Assembly (NCBI RefSeq): GCF_938002845.1
Contig: NZ_CALKZP010000057.1
Coordinates: forward strand, 1-64,000
From: an uncultured Campylobacter sp.
GTDB taxonomy: Bacteria > Campylobacterota > Campylobacteria > Campylobacterales > Campylobacteraceae
DNA: 64,000 nucleotides
Direction: 5' to 3'
Part shown: positions 36,726-48,763 of the stretch, piece after piece
Position numbering within the stretch: position 1 is the first letter of the stretch
How the letters are laid out: every line of letters begins with the position of its first letter
The notes under the pieces: model-generated
What the model was told of the DNA's origin: nothing
The model's input: the letters and a program-made list of their open reading frames with translations, nothing else
Databases searched by the model: none
Made by a program: the position numbers and the translations under genes

Positions 36726-37805
36726 ATGAAAGTGTTAATCACTAAAAAACTTCTAGAAGAGATAGTTTCAAATACTAGCTCCTATCTTGATAAAAAAGAT
36801 CTAAGCTCAATAACTTCACATCTTTTAATGAGCGCTAAAGATGGAATTTTTAGTATAAAAGCTACCGATCACGAAATCGGACTAAGCTATAATCTTCAAA
36901 ACGTCGCTATAGAAACAGAAGGCGAAGCCACGGCAAACGGAGGCAAACTTCTTAGCGTTATAAAAGGCCTAAGCGACGATAGCGTTACTTTAGAAACTGT
37001 CAACGGAGCGCTATTTGTAAAGCAAAAAAAATCCAAATACAAGCTTCCGATGTTTGAAACGAGGGATTTTCCAAACTTTCCTACAATAGATGGTAAAAAC
37101 AGCTTTGACGTAAATGCTGGAATTTTAGGCAGAAGCCTTAAAAAGATCTATCCGTCGATCGACACCAACAACCCAAAATATGAGCTAAACGGCGCTTTAA
37201 TCGACGTAAAAGAGGGTTTTATAAATTTAGTCGGAACCGATACGAAGCGACTTAGCGTTTATAAGCTAATCACTCAATCAAAAGCGGGCGAGCTCGATAC
37301 TAAAATTTTAATCCCTAAAAAGGCGATAGGCGAAATTCAAAAGCTATTTTCGGATAAAATTAAAATTTACTACGACGAAAACGTGTTGCTAGCGGTGAGC
37401 GAGAATTTTGAGTTTTTTACAAAGCTTATTAACGGCAAATTTCCAAACTACGAGCGCGTGATCCCAAGCGATACAGCGTATAAAATTTCAATTCCGCGCG
37501 ATAAGATGGTAAGTGGCGTACGAGCAATAAACGCGATGTGCGAGGAGATGAAGGTTACCATCAAAAAGGATGGAATGGTTTTTGAGAGCATCAACGAGGA
37601 TAATTCCGAGGCAAAGACCGAAATTGAAGCGGCGATCGAGATAAACAGCGAGATAGTTTTTGGCGTGAAAAACCGCTTTCTGCTTGATTTTTTAAGTAAT
37701 ATTGAGAGTGAAATTTTTGAGCTTGATTTTAACAGCTCCGATACGGCGTTCGTACTTAGCGCGGATGGCTTAAAAACGGTCGTCATGCCGATAAATAATA
37801 TTTAA
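36726..37805 (+). CDS. dnaN: DNA polymerase III beta subunit (sliding clamp)
   Basis: 359 residues, three DnaN repeats forming the ring-shaped dimer that holds Pol III on DNA. Recognisable blocks are LLMSAKDGIFSIKATDHEIGL (first domain), FPNFPTI, GTDTKRLSVYKL, NGKFPNYERVIP and the C-terminal LSADGLKTVVMPI. AAAAGGA precedes the ATG. Located after the presumed origin and 9 nt before gyrB. Confidence 0.97.
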   Translation: MKVLITKKLLEEIVSNTSSYLDKKDLSSITSHLLMSAKDGIFSIKATDHEIGLSYNLQNVAIETEGEATANGGKLLSVIKGLSDDSVTLETVNGALFVKQKKSKYKLPMFETRDFPNFPTIDGKNSFDVNAGILGRSLKKIYPSIDTNNPKYELNGALIDVKEGFINLVGTDTKRLSVYKLITQSKAGELDTKILIPKKAIGEIQKLFSDKIKIYYDENVLLAVSENFEFFTKLINGKFPNYERVIPSDTAYKISIPRDKMVSGVRAINAMCEEMKVTIKKDGMVFESINEDNSEAKTEIEAAIEINSEIVFGVKNRFLLDFLSNIESEIFELDFNSSDTAFVLSADGLKTVVMPINNI

Positions 37806-40126
<2,321 letters not shown>

Positions 40127-40127
<1 letters not shown>

Positions 40128-41557
40128 TGTCTGTTCTATTTAGTGAGACCAAAGAGCGCGAAAACCGCTTCATAACGGCACTTAAAATTTCGGTACCGTT
40201 TACCTGCGTTTTGATTGTTTTTGGAATTATTTTGTTCCGAAACGGCGAGTTTAAATTTGACGACGTAATTTTGTTTTTGATACTTTTGATCTGCTATGTT
40301 TATTATGTCATCTATCAAATTTACTTTGGCTTTCAAAAGACGCTGATCGATCCCGTTACTCACGTATTCGTGCGCGAGGAGATCGAGAAAATTTTAAGTA
40401 ATGATCTAGCCAAAAATCGTCAAATAAATATCGTTCTTTTGCGAATTAAAAATATCATCGACATAAACGATCGATACGGCTATAAAAACGGCGATGAAAT
40501 TTTATACGAGTATTGTAAGGAACTTTCAAATTTTATGGCGGAGCAGGGTTTTAAGGACCTTCCGATCGGGCGCTTTATAAACGGCTACTTTGTATTCGGC
40601 GTAGAATCAAAAGCTACAAATTTAAGCCATATTTTGCGGATGTTTGAGCATAAAATTTCAAGTCAAACGATCAAAAATGTAGAGATAAAAAGCGAATTTA
40701 CGATGCTTCCAAGCTCCTATGATCGCAATCTAAATAATATTGTAAATGCGCTATTTTATAAGATAAATCACTTGGACGACGAAGAACACGGCGAGAAGGC
40801 TATTGACGTAGAGAAAGTGCTAATTGATGTGTTTTCTGCCGACGTTATGGAAGCGATCGACAGCGAAAATTTTAGCTTCAAATATCAGCGCGTTGCAGAT
40901 AAAAACGGCGTAAAATCGCATATAAATTTGATCCCGAAGCTCGATCTAAGAAGCGGCGAAAAGATTACAAAAAGTAGAATTTTAGATATTTTGCTTCTAA
41001 ATCATTATGACATCAAATACGATATTTCGATGATGAGGCAGATTTCTAGGATCATCTATTTTAAAGATATTGACGCTAAAATTTTTATCGAGGTCATGCC
41101 TCAGACCCTGCGAAATAACGAGTTTCGCAATGAAATTTTAAAGCTCATCGATAATAATCTGATTGATCCGAAAAAGATCGTGTTTGAGTTTAACGAAAAG
41201 CTTATTTATTCGGAGATCAAGCGCTTTGATGAAATTTTGATTAAATTCCGCGAACTTGGATTTAGCTTCGCGCTGTCGCAGTTCGGCGGCTCAAACGCGA
41301 GCTTTGAGTATTTAAAATTTCTAAATGTCGATTTTATTGTTTATGATATAGAATTTAATAAAAATTTAGACGATGAAAAGATTAAAAATATTTTTATAGG
41401 CATCAACGAAGCCTGCGCAAAATCGGGCGTCAAAACCATAATGCGCTTTGTAGATAAGCAGGAATTTCAAATGAAACTTTATAAAATGGGCATCGATTAT
41501 ATTCAAGGATTTTGCGTCGAAAAACCGAATGATATATCGAATTTAAGGAGATCATAG
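40127..41557 (+). CDS. Membrane protein with degenerate GGDEF and EAL domains
   Basis: 476 residues: two N-terminal helices (about 18-38 and 44-66), a diguanylate-cyclase-like domain (about 75-200) and an EAL-like domain (about 245-470). The GGDEF site reads IGRFINGYFVFG instead of GGDEF. In the EAL part the EAL triad is not found (INLIPKLDLR stands in the region), and the metal-binding DDFG reads SQFGGSNASFEYLKFL. Catalysis of c-di-GMP turnover is therefore unlikely; it may bind a nucleotide or act as a scaffold. It is coupled to gyrB by a one-base overlap and to queF by another. Confidence 0.75.
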
Positions 41558-41937
41558 TGAGATACGGCGAAGAGGAAATTGAAAAATTCGATATAGAAAA
41601 TATGGAAGTTTGGCCCAATAAACAGGAGCGTGATTATCTGATAAAAATCATCCTACCCGAGTTTTGCTGCCGCTGCCCGCGCTCGGGCTATCCGGACTTT
41701 GCGACGATCTATTTGGAATATATCCCGGACAAGCTCGTAGTCGAACTTAAAGCGATCAAACTTTACATAAATTCCTTTATGAACCGCTACATCAGCCACG
41801 AAGATAGCATAAATGAAATTTACGGCGCGCTTCAAAGCAAGTTAAAGCCTAAATTTATGAAAATCACGGGCGATTTTAATCCGCGCGGCAACGTCCACAC
41901 GGTAATCGAAATAAACTCGGATCAAATTTATCGATGA
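41557..41937 (+). CDS. queF: NADPH-dependent 7-cyano-7-deazaguanine reductase
   Basis: 126 residues, the short QueF form. Reduces preQ0 to preQ1 in queuosine synthesis. The catalytic Cys and Asp are in FCCRCPRSGYPDFATI, and the family NADPH-binding motif is represented by VELKAIKLYINSFMNRY. GTG start overlapping the previous stop by one base, with AAGGAG upstream; its own stop overlaps the next ATG by 4 nt (ATGA). It is therefore inside a coupled gyrB-to-HD-gene string. Confidence 0.93.
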   Translation: MRYGEEEIEKFDIENMEVWPNKQERDYLIKIILPEFCCRCPRSGYPDFATIYLEYIPDKLVVELKAIKLYINSFMNRYISHEDSINEIYGALQSKLKPKFMKITGDFNPRGNVHTVIEINSDQIYR

Positions 41938-43169
41938 TAAGCTCAAATTTAGTCGAACAAATTTTTAAATCCGCAAGCATTAGCCGCTGGAACGATTACC
42001 CAAAGATGGTAAGTCTAGTTGAGCTTGACAAGCAGGCGCATAAATTTATAATCGCCTATTTTATCGCTAGCTTTGAGCGCGATGTGGATATCAACTACGT
42101 CATCGAAGCGGGGATTTTCGAGTTTTTAGCGCGTATCGTAGTAACCGACATCCGTCCGGATGTCTTTCATCAGATCCAAAAAACCAAGAAAAAAAAGATC
42201 AACGAATGGGTTTTAAGTGTCCTGGAAAGCGATCTTTTGCCTATTCAAAACGGCGCGTTTTTCGAGCGATTTAAAAAATATCTAAATTCCAAAGATCATA
42301 AAAAAGAAGCCGTGATCTTAAAGGCGGCGAGCTACCTCTCTACGCGCTGGGAATTTAATATCGTCTATCAAACGAGCCAGTTTCTAAACGACATCGAGGA
42401 GCTAAAAGCCAAAGTCGAGGAGGAGCTCGAGGATTATTATGAGCTAATCGGCGTGCGAAAAATCGTGATGAATAAAAAAATTGCTCGCATAGTCGATCTT
42501 AGTGGCAGACTTCGTTTCCAAAAACGCTGGGCGCAGACGCCGCGCATCCCTGAGACATCGGTGCTAGGACACATGCTGGTAGTCGCGATTTTAAGCTACT
42601 TTTTCTCGCTTGAAGTTGGTGCGTGCCGCTCGCGTACGGCATATAATTTTTTCTGCGCTCTATTTCACGATCTACCAGAAAGCCTCACTCGCGACATCAT
42701 CAGCCCCGTAAAATACGGCGTCAAGGGCCTTAGCGACATCATCAGCGAATATGAGATGCGGCTAATAGACGATAAAATTTTACCTTTCGTGCCGGAACAT
42801 ATGCGAGATGATTTTAGCTATATTTTAGGCATCCGCAAAGGGGGCGGTAAATTTATAAAAGACGAGTTTGAAAACCGCACCTTCGAGCTAGGCAAGGAGC
42901 CTAAATTTGCAGAAGGCAGCCTAAAGATGTTTAATGAAGACAAATTTCGCGCAATCGACGGCAAGGCGCTTAAGTATTGCGACAAACTAGCGGCGTTTTT
43001 CGAGGCGGGGATTTCGATCAGTTACGGCGTAAAGAGTAAGGAGCTGCTTAGCGGATATAATTCGATGCTGGAATTTTTCAAATCAAAGCCGAAAATTGAA
43101 GGCGTTGATTTTCATAGTGTTTGCGAGGATTTCAAAGAGCATTTCGGGCTCAATAGGATCGATTTATAA
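41934..43169 (+). CDS. HD-domain metal-dependent hydrolase
   Basis: 411 residues. An HD superfamily motif set is visible: His in LGHMLVVAIL, the HD pair in FCALFHDLPESLTRDIISP (about residue 245), and a late Asp in KYCDKLAAFFEAG. YfbR/COG1896-like HD proteins hydrolyse nucleotides or phosphoesters. No membrane or sensory domain is seen. It overlaps queF by 4 nt, so it belongs to the gyrB-queF transcription string. Its stop codon is 2 nt from the 3' end of the SRP RNA gene on the opposite strand. Confidence 0.78.
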   Translation: MISSNLVEQIFKSASISRWNDYPKMVSLVELDKQAHKFIIAYFIASFERDVDINYVIEAGIFEFLARIVVTDIRPDVFHQIQKTKKKKINEWVLSVLESDLLPIQNGAFFERFKKYLNSKDHKKEAVILKAASYLSTRWEFNIVYQTSQFLNDIEELKAKVEEELEDYYELIGVRKIVMNKKIARIVDLSGRLRFQKRWAQTPRIPETSVLGHMLVVAILSYFFSLEVGACRSRTAYNFFCALFHDLPESLTRDIISPVKYGVKGLSDIISEYEMRLIDDKILPFVPEHMRDDFSYILGIRKGGGKFIKDEFENRTFELGKEPKFAEGSLKMFNEDKFRAIDGKALKYCDKLAAFFEAGISISYGVKSKELLSGYNSMLEFFKSKPKIEGVDFHSVCEDFKEHFGLNRIDL

Positions 43170-43171
43170 AA

Positions 43172-43275
43172 CCCCTTCCCAGATGGCTGCGGCACATGCG
43201 AGATCTAAGTGCTCTGCTGTATTCCTACCCTGAAGCGGTGCCTAAAAAAAGCATTGCACAGGTCTAAGAAAGGGC
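43172..43275 (-). ncRNA. ffs: SRP RNA (4.5S RNA, small bacterial type)
   Basis: Reading the minus strand gives the diagnostic domain IV hairpin: UCAGG, a GUA stem, the GGAA tetraloop, the UAC partner and AGCAG. These are the exact conserved loop elements bound by Ffh. The ends pair: CCCUUUCUUAGA at the 5' end with UCUGGGAAGGG at the 3' end, and the GUGCAAUGC segment with GCAUGUGC. The 3' end is followed by a T run (TTTTAT). It forms the signal recognition particle that targets membrane proteins. End points are within a few bases. Confidence 0.88.
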
Positions 43276-43282
43276 AAACGGG

Positions 43283-43288
43283 ATTATA
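43283..43288 (-). promoter_or_regulatory. -10 element of the SRP RNA gene
   Basis: A perfect TATAAT on the minus strand lies 8 bases before the predicted 5' end of the RNA. Campylobacter sigma-70 promoters rely on the -10 box and often lack a clear -35, which fits here. Confidence 0.65.
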
Positions 43289-43317
43289 TGGAAATGTTTC
43301 TTAAAGTAAGGTTATAA

Positions 43318-43737
43318 ATGAATTTCAAAAATCATCTTCTATCCGTATTTCGCGAGGTCTTTATCCCTCATCATCGCTCTATCGAATTTAGAGCTAAAAT
43401 TTTTGCTGCAATGCTACTTGCCAAAAAGAAGCAGACCGACGAGGACTACGACGTGATCAAAGATATAGCGGGCGAAATTTATCCGGGCGACGAGCAGCGC
43501 ATCGGCGTGCTTGTTTCCATCGTAAAAGAGTATATCTTAAAGGCGAAAACCTATAAAAGTTTAAATTTAGACTCGCTTCTAAAAGAGATCGACAGAGATA
43601 TCAAAAACAACAAAAAATATATCAAAAAGATTGATTTTTCGCATCTGCGCCGTCTGATCGGAGATGATGACGAGGATGCGCTGATCCAACAGCGCGTTTA
43701 TGAGTTTTTTGTCTGTGAAGTCAAAGAGTACTCGTAA
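43318..43737 (+). CDS. Conserved-type hypothetical helical protein
   Basis: 139 residues, not recognised as a named family. No signal peptide or membrane helix; mostly alpha-helical and charged (IDRDIKNNKKYIKKIDFSHLRRLIGDDDEDAL). The N-terminus (FREVFIPHHRSIEFRAKIFAAMLLAK) could be an amphipathic region. AAGG is found 10 nt before the ATG. It shares its upstream spacer with the divergent ffs promoter and lies 64 nt before typA. Probably a cytoplasmic Campylobacter-specific protein. Confidence 0.65.
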   Translation: MNFKNHLLSVFREVFIPHHRSIEFRAKIFAAMLLAKKKQTDEDYDVIKDIAGEIYPGDEQRIGVLVSIVKEYILKAKTYKSLNLDSLLKEIDRDIKNNKKYIKKIDFSHLRRLIGDDDEDALIQQRVYEFFVCEVKEYS

Positions 43738-43801
43738 ATTTTTATCTTAAGAATTTTTTTAGTATAATCGTCAGCCTTTAAAATAGCAAACGGAGAAAAA
43801 T

Positions 43802-45604
43802 TTGGAAAATATCAGAAATATTGCGGTTATCGCGCACGTTGATCACGGCAAGACCACTATCGTAGATGAGCTTTTAAAACAGTCCGGCACCTTTGGTAAT
43901 CACCAAGAAGTCGGCGAGCGCGTGATGGACAGCAACGACATCGAGCGCGAGCGCGGCATTACGATCCTATCCAAAAATACCGCCATCCACTACGGCGGCG
44001 TTAAAATCAATATCATCGACACCCCAGGTCACGCCGATTTCGGCGGCGAGGTCGAGCGCGTACTAAAGATGGTCGACGGCGTACTTTTACTCGTCGATGC
44101 GCAAGAAGGCGTCATGCCGCAGACAAAATTTGTCGTAAAAAAGGCACTATCTTTAGGGCTCAGACCTATTGTAGTCGTAAACAAAATCGACAAGCCCGCA
44201 GCCGATCCAGACCGCGTGGTAAATGAAATTTTCGATCTTTTCGTAGCGCTTGATGCAAACGACGAGCAGCTGGAGTTTCCAGTTATCTATGCCGCGGCTA
44301 AAAACGGCTATGCAAAATACGATCTAAACGATGAAAGCGCCGATATGAAGCCGCTTTTTGAGACGATTATCTCTCACGTCCCTACTCCGAGCGGTAGCGA
44401 CGATAATCCGCTTCAGCTACAGGTTTTCACGCTCGATTACGACAACTACGTGGGCAAGATCGGCATCGCTAGAATTTTCAACGGCACGATAAACAAAAAC
44501 CAAAGCGTTATGCTAGCCAAAGCCGACGGTACGCACATCAACGGTAGAATTTCAAAGCTGATCGGTTTTAACGGGCTTGAGCGCACCGATATCGACGCGG
44601 CGGGCACGGGCGACATCGTGGCGATTGCGGGATTTGACGCGCTTGACGTAGGCGATAGCATCGTCGATCCCAATAATCCGATCCCGCTTGATGCGCTGCA
44701 TATCGAAGAGCCGACCCTTAGCGTAATTTTTAGCGTAAATGACGGACCGCTAGCGGGCACGGAGGGTAAATTCGTAACCTCAAATAAGATCGATGAGCGC
44801 TTGGAAGCGGAGATGAAAACCAACATCGCGATGCGTTATGAAAACGTGGGCGAGGGAAAATTTAAAGTAAGCGGTCGCGGCGAGCTGCAGATCACGATTT
44901 TGGCTGAGAATATGCGCCGCGAGGGCTTTGAGTTCTGCCTCGGGCGCCCGGAAGTTATCATCAAAGAGATCGACGGCATCAAATGCGAGCCTTTCGAGCA
45001 CTTAGTTATCGACGCGCCCGATGATTGCACCGGCACTGTCATCGAAAAGCTCGGTCGCAAAAAGGCCGAGATGAAGGTGATGAATCCTACCGGCGATGGG
45101 CAGACGCGTATGGAGTTTGAGATCCCGGCGCGCGGTCTTATTGGCTTTCGCTCGCAGTTTTTGACCGATACTCGCGGCGAAGGCGTAATGAACCATAGCT
45201 TTTTGGAATTCCGCCCCTTCATCGGCGCGGTCGAAAAGCGACAAAACGGCGCGCTCGTGAGTATGGAAAACGGAGTGGCGCTAGGATACAGCCTGTGGAA
45301 CCTGCAAGATCGCGGCGTGCTTTTTATTGCTCCGCAGGCGAAGGTATATCTAGGCATGATTATCGGCGAGCACAGCCGTCCGAATGATCTGGACGTCAAT
45401 CCGATCAAGGGTAAAAATTTAACCAACGTCCGCGCGAGCGGTAGCGACGATGCGATCAAGCTCGTGCCGCCTCGTGCGCTAAATTTAGAGCGTGCGCTGG
45501 AGTGGATCGAGGAGGACGAGCTTGTGGAGGTTACGCCAGTAAATATCCGCGTGCGCAAGCGATACCTGGACCCTACGACGCGCAGACGAATGGCTAAAAA
45601 ATAG
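43802..45604 (+). CDS. typA: Ribosome-associated GTPase TypA/BipA
   Basis: 600 residues, the expected length. A translational GTPase that binds 70S ribosomes and assists 50S assembly under stress. G motifs: [12 protein letters not shown] (G1), RERGITI (G2), [12 protein letters not shown] (G3), VVNKIDKP (G4). EF-G-like domains III and V and the BipA-specific C-terminal domain ([26 protein letters not shown]) follow. TTG start after GGAGAAAAAT; a TATAAT-like box (AGTATAATCG) lies about 40 nt upstream. Confidence 0.97.
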   Translation: MENIRNIAVIAHVDHGKTTIVDELLKQSGTFGNHQEVGERVMDSNDIERERGITILSKNTAIHYGGVKINIIDTPGHADFGGEVERVLKMVDGVLLLVDAQEGVMPQTKFVVKKALSLGLRPIVVVNKIDKPAADPDRVVNEIFDLFVALDANDEQLEFPVIYAAAKNGYAKYDLNDESADMKPLFETIISHVPTPSGSDDNPLQLQVFTLDYDNYVGKIGIARIFNGTINKNQSVMLAKADGTHINGRISKLIGFNGLERTDIDAAGTGDIVAIAGFDALDVGDSIVDPNNPIPLDALHIEEPTLSVIFSVNDGPLAGTEGKFVTSNKIDERLEAEMKTNIAMRYENVGEGKFKVSGRGELQITILAENMRREGFEFCLGRPEVIIKEIDGIKCEPFEHLVIDAPDDCTGTVIEKLGRKKAEMKVMNPTGDGQTRMEFEIPARGLIGFRSQFLTDTRGEGVMNHSFLEFRPFIGAVEKRQNGALVSMENGVALGYSLWNLQDRGVLFIAPQAKVYLGMIIGEHSRPNDLDVNPIKGKNLTNVRASGSDDAIKLVPPRALNLERALEWIEEDELVEVTPVNIRVRKRYLDPTTRRRMAKK

Positions 45605-45630
45605 AATTTCAAAATGAAATTTTAAAATTC

Positions 45631-45666
45631 GGCGTGAAATTTAGCTTTAAATTTCACGCCTTTTTT
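45631..45666 (+). terminator. Intrinsic terminator of typA
   Basis: A perfect 13-bp stem (GGCGTGAAATTTA and its complement) closes a 4-nt loop and is followed at once by TTTTTT. It begins 27 nt after the typA stop codon. This is the best intrinsic terminator in the window. Confidence 0.92.
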
Positions 45667-45715
45667 ATAGGCAAATTTTAAAATTTACGCTTCTAAAATT
45701 TTGCTAGGAGAGGCA

Positions 45716-46303
45716 ATGAATCTTGTTTTATTCGACTTTGACGGCACGATCACGCGCGATGATTCCCTGCTCGAGTTCGTCGCCTACGTAGTCGGATTTA
45801 AGAAATTTTTTCGCGGGATTTTGGTGCTATCGCCCATTTTAGCGGCATATAAGCTAGGCCTTGCGAGCAATAATTTTACGCGCAGAAAGCTTCTAGGCTA
45901 CTTTTTTGCGGGTATGAGCGCCGATAAATTCGATAAAATTTGCAAAAAATACTCCACCACTCACATCGAAGATATCCTAAAACAAAGCGCGATGGATAAG
46001 ATCGCAAGCTATAAAGCCGCGGGCGATAGGGTTGTCATCGTCACCGCCTCGCTCGAAGACTGGCTGCGTCCGTGGTGCGATGCGCAGGGCTTGGAGCTTT
46101 TAGGCACCAAAATACGGCGCAAAGGAGGCATCATCACGGGCGAGATCGAGGGGCAGAACTGCTACGGCGCGCAAAAGGTCGCTCGCGTGCGCGCAGCATA
46201 CGACGTGCAGGCTTTCGATCGTGTCATCGCTTACGGCGACAGCAGGGGCGATCGCGAGATGTTAGAATTCGCCGACGAGGCGCACTACAAGGCGTTTGAG
46301 TAA
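45716..46303 (+). CDS. HAD-IB family phosphatase (phosphoserine phosphatase-like)
   Basis: 195 residues from the ATG after TAGGAGAGGC; an upstream TTG in frame is less likely. HAD motifs: FDFDGTITRDDS (motif I with nucleophile Asp), VIVTASLEDW (motif II), and YGDSRGDREMLEFAD (motif III/IV). The cap between motifs I and II is the small helical type of subfamily IB (SerB or acyl-phosphate-type phosphatases). The substrate cannot be fixed. It is isolated from typA by a strong terminator. Confidence 0.82.
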   Translation: MNLVLFDFDGTITRDDSLLEFVAYVVGFKKFFRGILVLSPILAAYKLGLASNNFTRRKLLGYFFAGMSADKFDKICKKYSTTHIEDILKQSAMDKIASYKAAGDRVVIVTASLEDWLRPWCDAQGLELLGTKIRRKGGIITGEIEGQNCYGAQKVARVRAAYDVQAFDRVIAYGDSRGDREMLEFADEAHYKAFE

Positions 46304-46752
46304 AATTTAACGCTGAAAGCTTAAAATAGCATCTGCGGCGACTGCGCTTTTGCCGTGAGTCATAATTTAGCTCACGCAGAATTTTATCCTTTTAAATTTA
46401 TCGCGCTTATCTGTGGAATTACACCGCATGATAAATTTTTATATTTTATCGCAGTGCAAAAGCCCTGAACTACGAAATTATGTTGCAGAATGGGATTTTA
46501 AAATTCTCGGTGCGGGTAAAATTCTAAAATTCCGTCATGCATAAAATTTTAAAATTCTATCATAGCGTGAAATTTTGCTCCGAATGGAATAGATGTTTTT
46601 AAACCGAGCGTGAGATAAAATTTTAAATTTTGAAATTTTGCGGAATTTCTCGCTTACTAAAATTCCAAAATTTGCAGATCGCGGAATTCCACTCGCCGCG
46701 TGCGAAGCGGAATTTTAAAATTTAAAAATCCCGCGCCTTAGAATTCTAAGGT
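46304..46752. other. RAATTY-rich spacer
   Basis: No gene. Dense AAATTTTAAAATTC-type blocks, especially 46490-46735, repeat the style of the 10.2-10.9 kb array (GGAATTTTAAAATTT, GCGGAATTCC). Confidence 0.5.
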
Positions 46753-47565
46753 CTAAAGCATATTATAAATTCCGTCTAGCAGGAAGTATTTTTTATCCGC
46801 CGTGCCGCGATAAAACGGCTCGAAAGTGTCCTCATAAGCCTTTTTGAAAAAGCCCTCTTTGCTTAGCTTGATTAGATCGGCATTGATGAAATCAAGCAGG
46901 CTTTGATTGCCTTTTTGCACGCCGACGCCTAAGAATTCCGCCGCGCCTAGGTTTTTAAACGGCACTTCGAGCGTATCGTCCACGACAGCATAGGCTAGGA
47001 CGATGATGTTGTCATTGGCGTAACCGTCGGCTCTGCCGTCCTTTATCATCGCATAGCACTCGGAGGTATTTTTGCAGTAAACTAAATTGCTAAATTTCTC
47101 TTTGCGTAGATAGCGCTCGGTCATCGAGCCGTTGGGATTTTTTTCGATTGAAATTCTCATATCACGAACCTGTGCGAAGTCTTTCACTTGATCCTCTTTA
47201 CGCGTTACAATGCCAAAATTTACCGATAGATACGGTAGTGAGAAATCCACCTGCTTCTTACGCTCTTGCGTAATCATAAAGGTGCCGATAACCATATCGA
47301 CCTTGTTATTTTTCAAAAACGGGATTCTCTCGCCTGCGGTTACGGCTACGAACTGCACTTCGCCCTTTTTATCGCCGAAAATATCTTTGGCGATTGAGCT
47401 AGCAAGCTCGATTTCAAAGCCCTCAAACTTGCCGTTATTAGACTCGCTTAGCGGCGGACGACCTTCGCGTACGCCCACTCTGATGATCCCTGCCTGCCTG
47501 ATTTCATCTAATGTATTTGCAAAAATGCTAGCGCAAAATAAGGCTAAAATAAAAAGTAATCTCAT
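46753..47565 (-). CDS. Polar amino-acid ABC transporter substrate-binding protein, copy 5
   Basis: 270 residues. A signal peptide (MRLLFILALFCASIFA) is followed by the SBP_bac_3 fold: RPPLSES, GFEIELASSIA, the QERKKQVDFSLPYLSV carboxylate-binding segment, and YANDN in place of the YADDN of the first four copies. The Cys pair YCKNTSEC and tail KKYFLLDGIYNML are the shared family marks. GGGGG lies before the start. Together with the next gene it forms a second, diverged subgroup (RVGVR-GRPP) and is 42 kb from the first cluster. Confidence 0.9.
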   Translation of the reverse strand: MRLLFILALFCASIFANTLDEIRQAGIIRVGVREGRPPLSESNNGKFEGFEIELASSIAKDIFGDKKGEVQFVAVTAGERIPFLKNNKVDMVIGTFMITQERKKQVDFSLPYLSVNFGIVTRKEDQVKDFAQVRDMRISIEKNPNGSMTERYLRKEKFSNLVYCKNTSECYAMIKDGRADGYANDNIIVLAYAVVDDTLEVPFKNLGAAEFLGVGVQKGNQSLLDFINADLIKLSKEGFFKKAYEDTFEPFYRGTADKKYFLLDGIYNML

Positions 47566-47690
47566 AAAAAGCCCCCTACTTTTTAGTTTTCGGAATAATT
47601 ATAGCACTATATATTTTAGAGAAAATAAATTCAAGCGGTTTAAAATTTAATCACCGCGCGTATGCAAGTTTGAAATTTAGGGGCGAATCG

Positions 47691-47730
47691 GGGATTTAAA
47701 ATTTAATGAATTTGAAAAATTTTAAATCCC
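47691..47730. repeat. Perfect 14-bp inverted repeat between two binding-protein genes
   Basis: Arms GGGATTTAAAATTT and its exact complement are separated by 12 nt. It lies 60 nt past the stop codon of the upstream (minus-strand) binding-protein gene and before the next one. No T run follows on the minus strand, so it may be a weak terminator or mRNA-stabilising structure. It also holds RAATTY words. Confidence 0.6.
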
Positions 47731-47790
47731 AAGATTTTAGTTATACAAGCTACCTGCGATAAATTTTATATTTTGATTCCTAGCTCGCTT

Positions 47791-48594
47791 TTATAGCAAG
47801 TCATAAATTCCATCTAAAAGGAAGTATTTTTTATCCGCCGTACCGCGGTAAAAAGGCTCGAAAGTGTCCTGATAAGCCTTTTTGAAAAAGCCCTCTTTGC
47901 TTAGTTTTACAAGCTCTGCGTTGATAAAATCAAGTAGCTCCTTATTTCCTTTTTGCACGCCAATACCGATGAAATCGGGCTTACCGAAGTTTTGAAACGG
48001 TACTTCGAGCGTATCGTCCACGACGGCGTAGGCTAGCACCGTGATATTAAGGTTGATGTATCCGTCGGCTTTGCCGTCTCGGATCATCGCGTAGCATTCA
48101 CTTGTGCTTTTGCAGTAGCTTACATTGCTAAATTTCTCTTTTTTGAGGTAATTATCTACGGTCGTGCCCTCTTCAGTTACGAGCCTCATATCGCGCAAAC
48201 GCGATATATCTTTGATGGCGTCTGCTTTGCGAGTTAGTACGCCGAGATTGGTCGAAAAATACGGCATCGAGAAGTCCACGTGATTTTTACGCGCCGAATC
48301 GATGACAAAGGTAGCTACGACCATATCGACTTTATTATTGACTAGATACGAAACGCGATCGGCGGCGCTTAGAGAGACGAACTGCACTTCGCCTTGTTTG
48401 GCACCGAAAATCGCCTTTGCGATCGCATTGGCAAGCTCGATCTCAAAGCCTTCAAATTTACCACCGCTAATCTCGCTAAAAGGCGGTCTGCCGTCTCTGA
48501 CGCCTACTCTAATGACGCCGCTATTTCTGATCTCTTGCAGCGTGTTTGCAAAAAGCCCCGCACAAAGCAAGATCAAAGTAAAAAGTAGTTTCAT
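47791..48594 (-). CDS. Polar amino-acid ABC transporter substrate-binding protein, copy 6
   Basis: 267 residues, signal peptide MKLLFTLILLCAGLFA, close paralogue of the downstream copy (RVGVRDGRPPFSE, GFEIELANAIAKAIFG, VDFSMPYFSTN, YCKSTSEC, KKYFLLDGIYDLL). The loop that is YADDN in the first cluster reads YINLN here, so the Asp that normally binds the ligand amino group is replaced. It may recognise a different or non-amino ligand; this is an inference. AAAGGAGCAGC precedes the ATG. Confidence 0.9.
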   Translation of the reverse strand: MKLLFTLILLCAGLFANTLQEIRNSGVIRVGVRDGRPPFSEISGGKFEGFEIELANAIAKAIFGAKQGEVQFVSLSAADRVSYLVNNKVDMVVATFVIDSARKNHVDFSMPYFSTNLGVLTRKADAIKDISRLRDMRLVTEEGTTVDNYLKKEKFSNVSYCKSTSECYAMIRDGKADGYINLNITVLAYAVVDDTLEVPFQNFGKPDFIGIGVQKGNKELLDFINAELVKLSKEGFFKKAYQDTFEPFYRGTADKKYFLLDGIYDLL

Positions 48595-48763
48595 TTGCTG
48601 CTCCTTTGTTTAGGTTATTTATGGCTAATTCTAGCGAAATTAAGATCAAAAGGCGCTTTTTTAGGCTAAATTTATTTGTCATTTGCTTTTTATGAAATTT
48701 CAAGGCGCCATTAAATTTAGCCTTAGATTTGATATAATCGTGCAAAATTTAAGCGAGGGCAAT

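Noticed and set aside
44836..45612. 258-codon minus-strand ORF opposite typA
   Set aside because: Ser/Arg/Pro-rich antisense frame of a highly conserved GTPase gene; length is due to codon bias.
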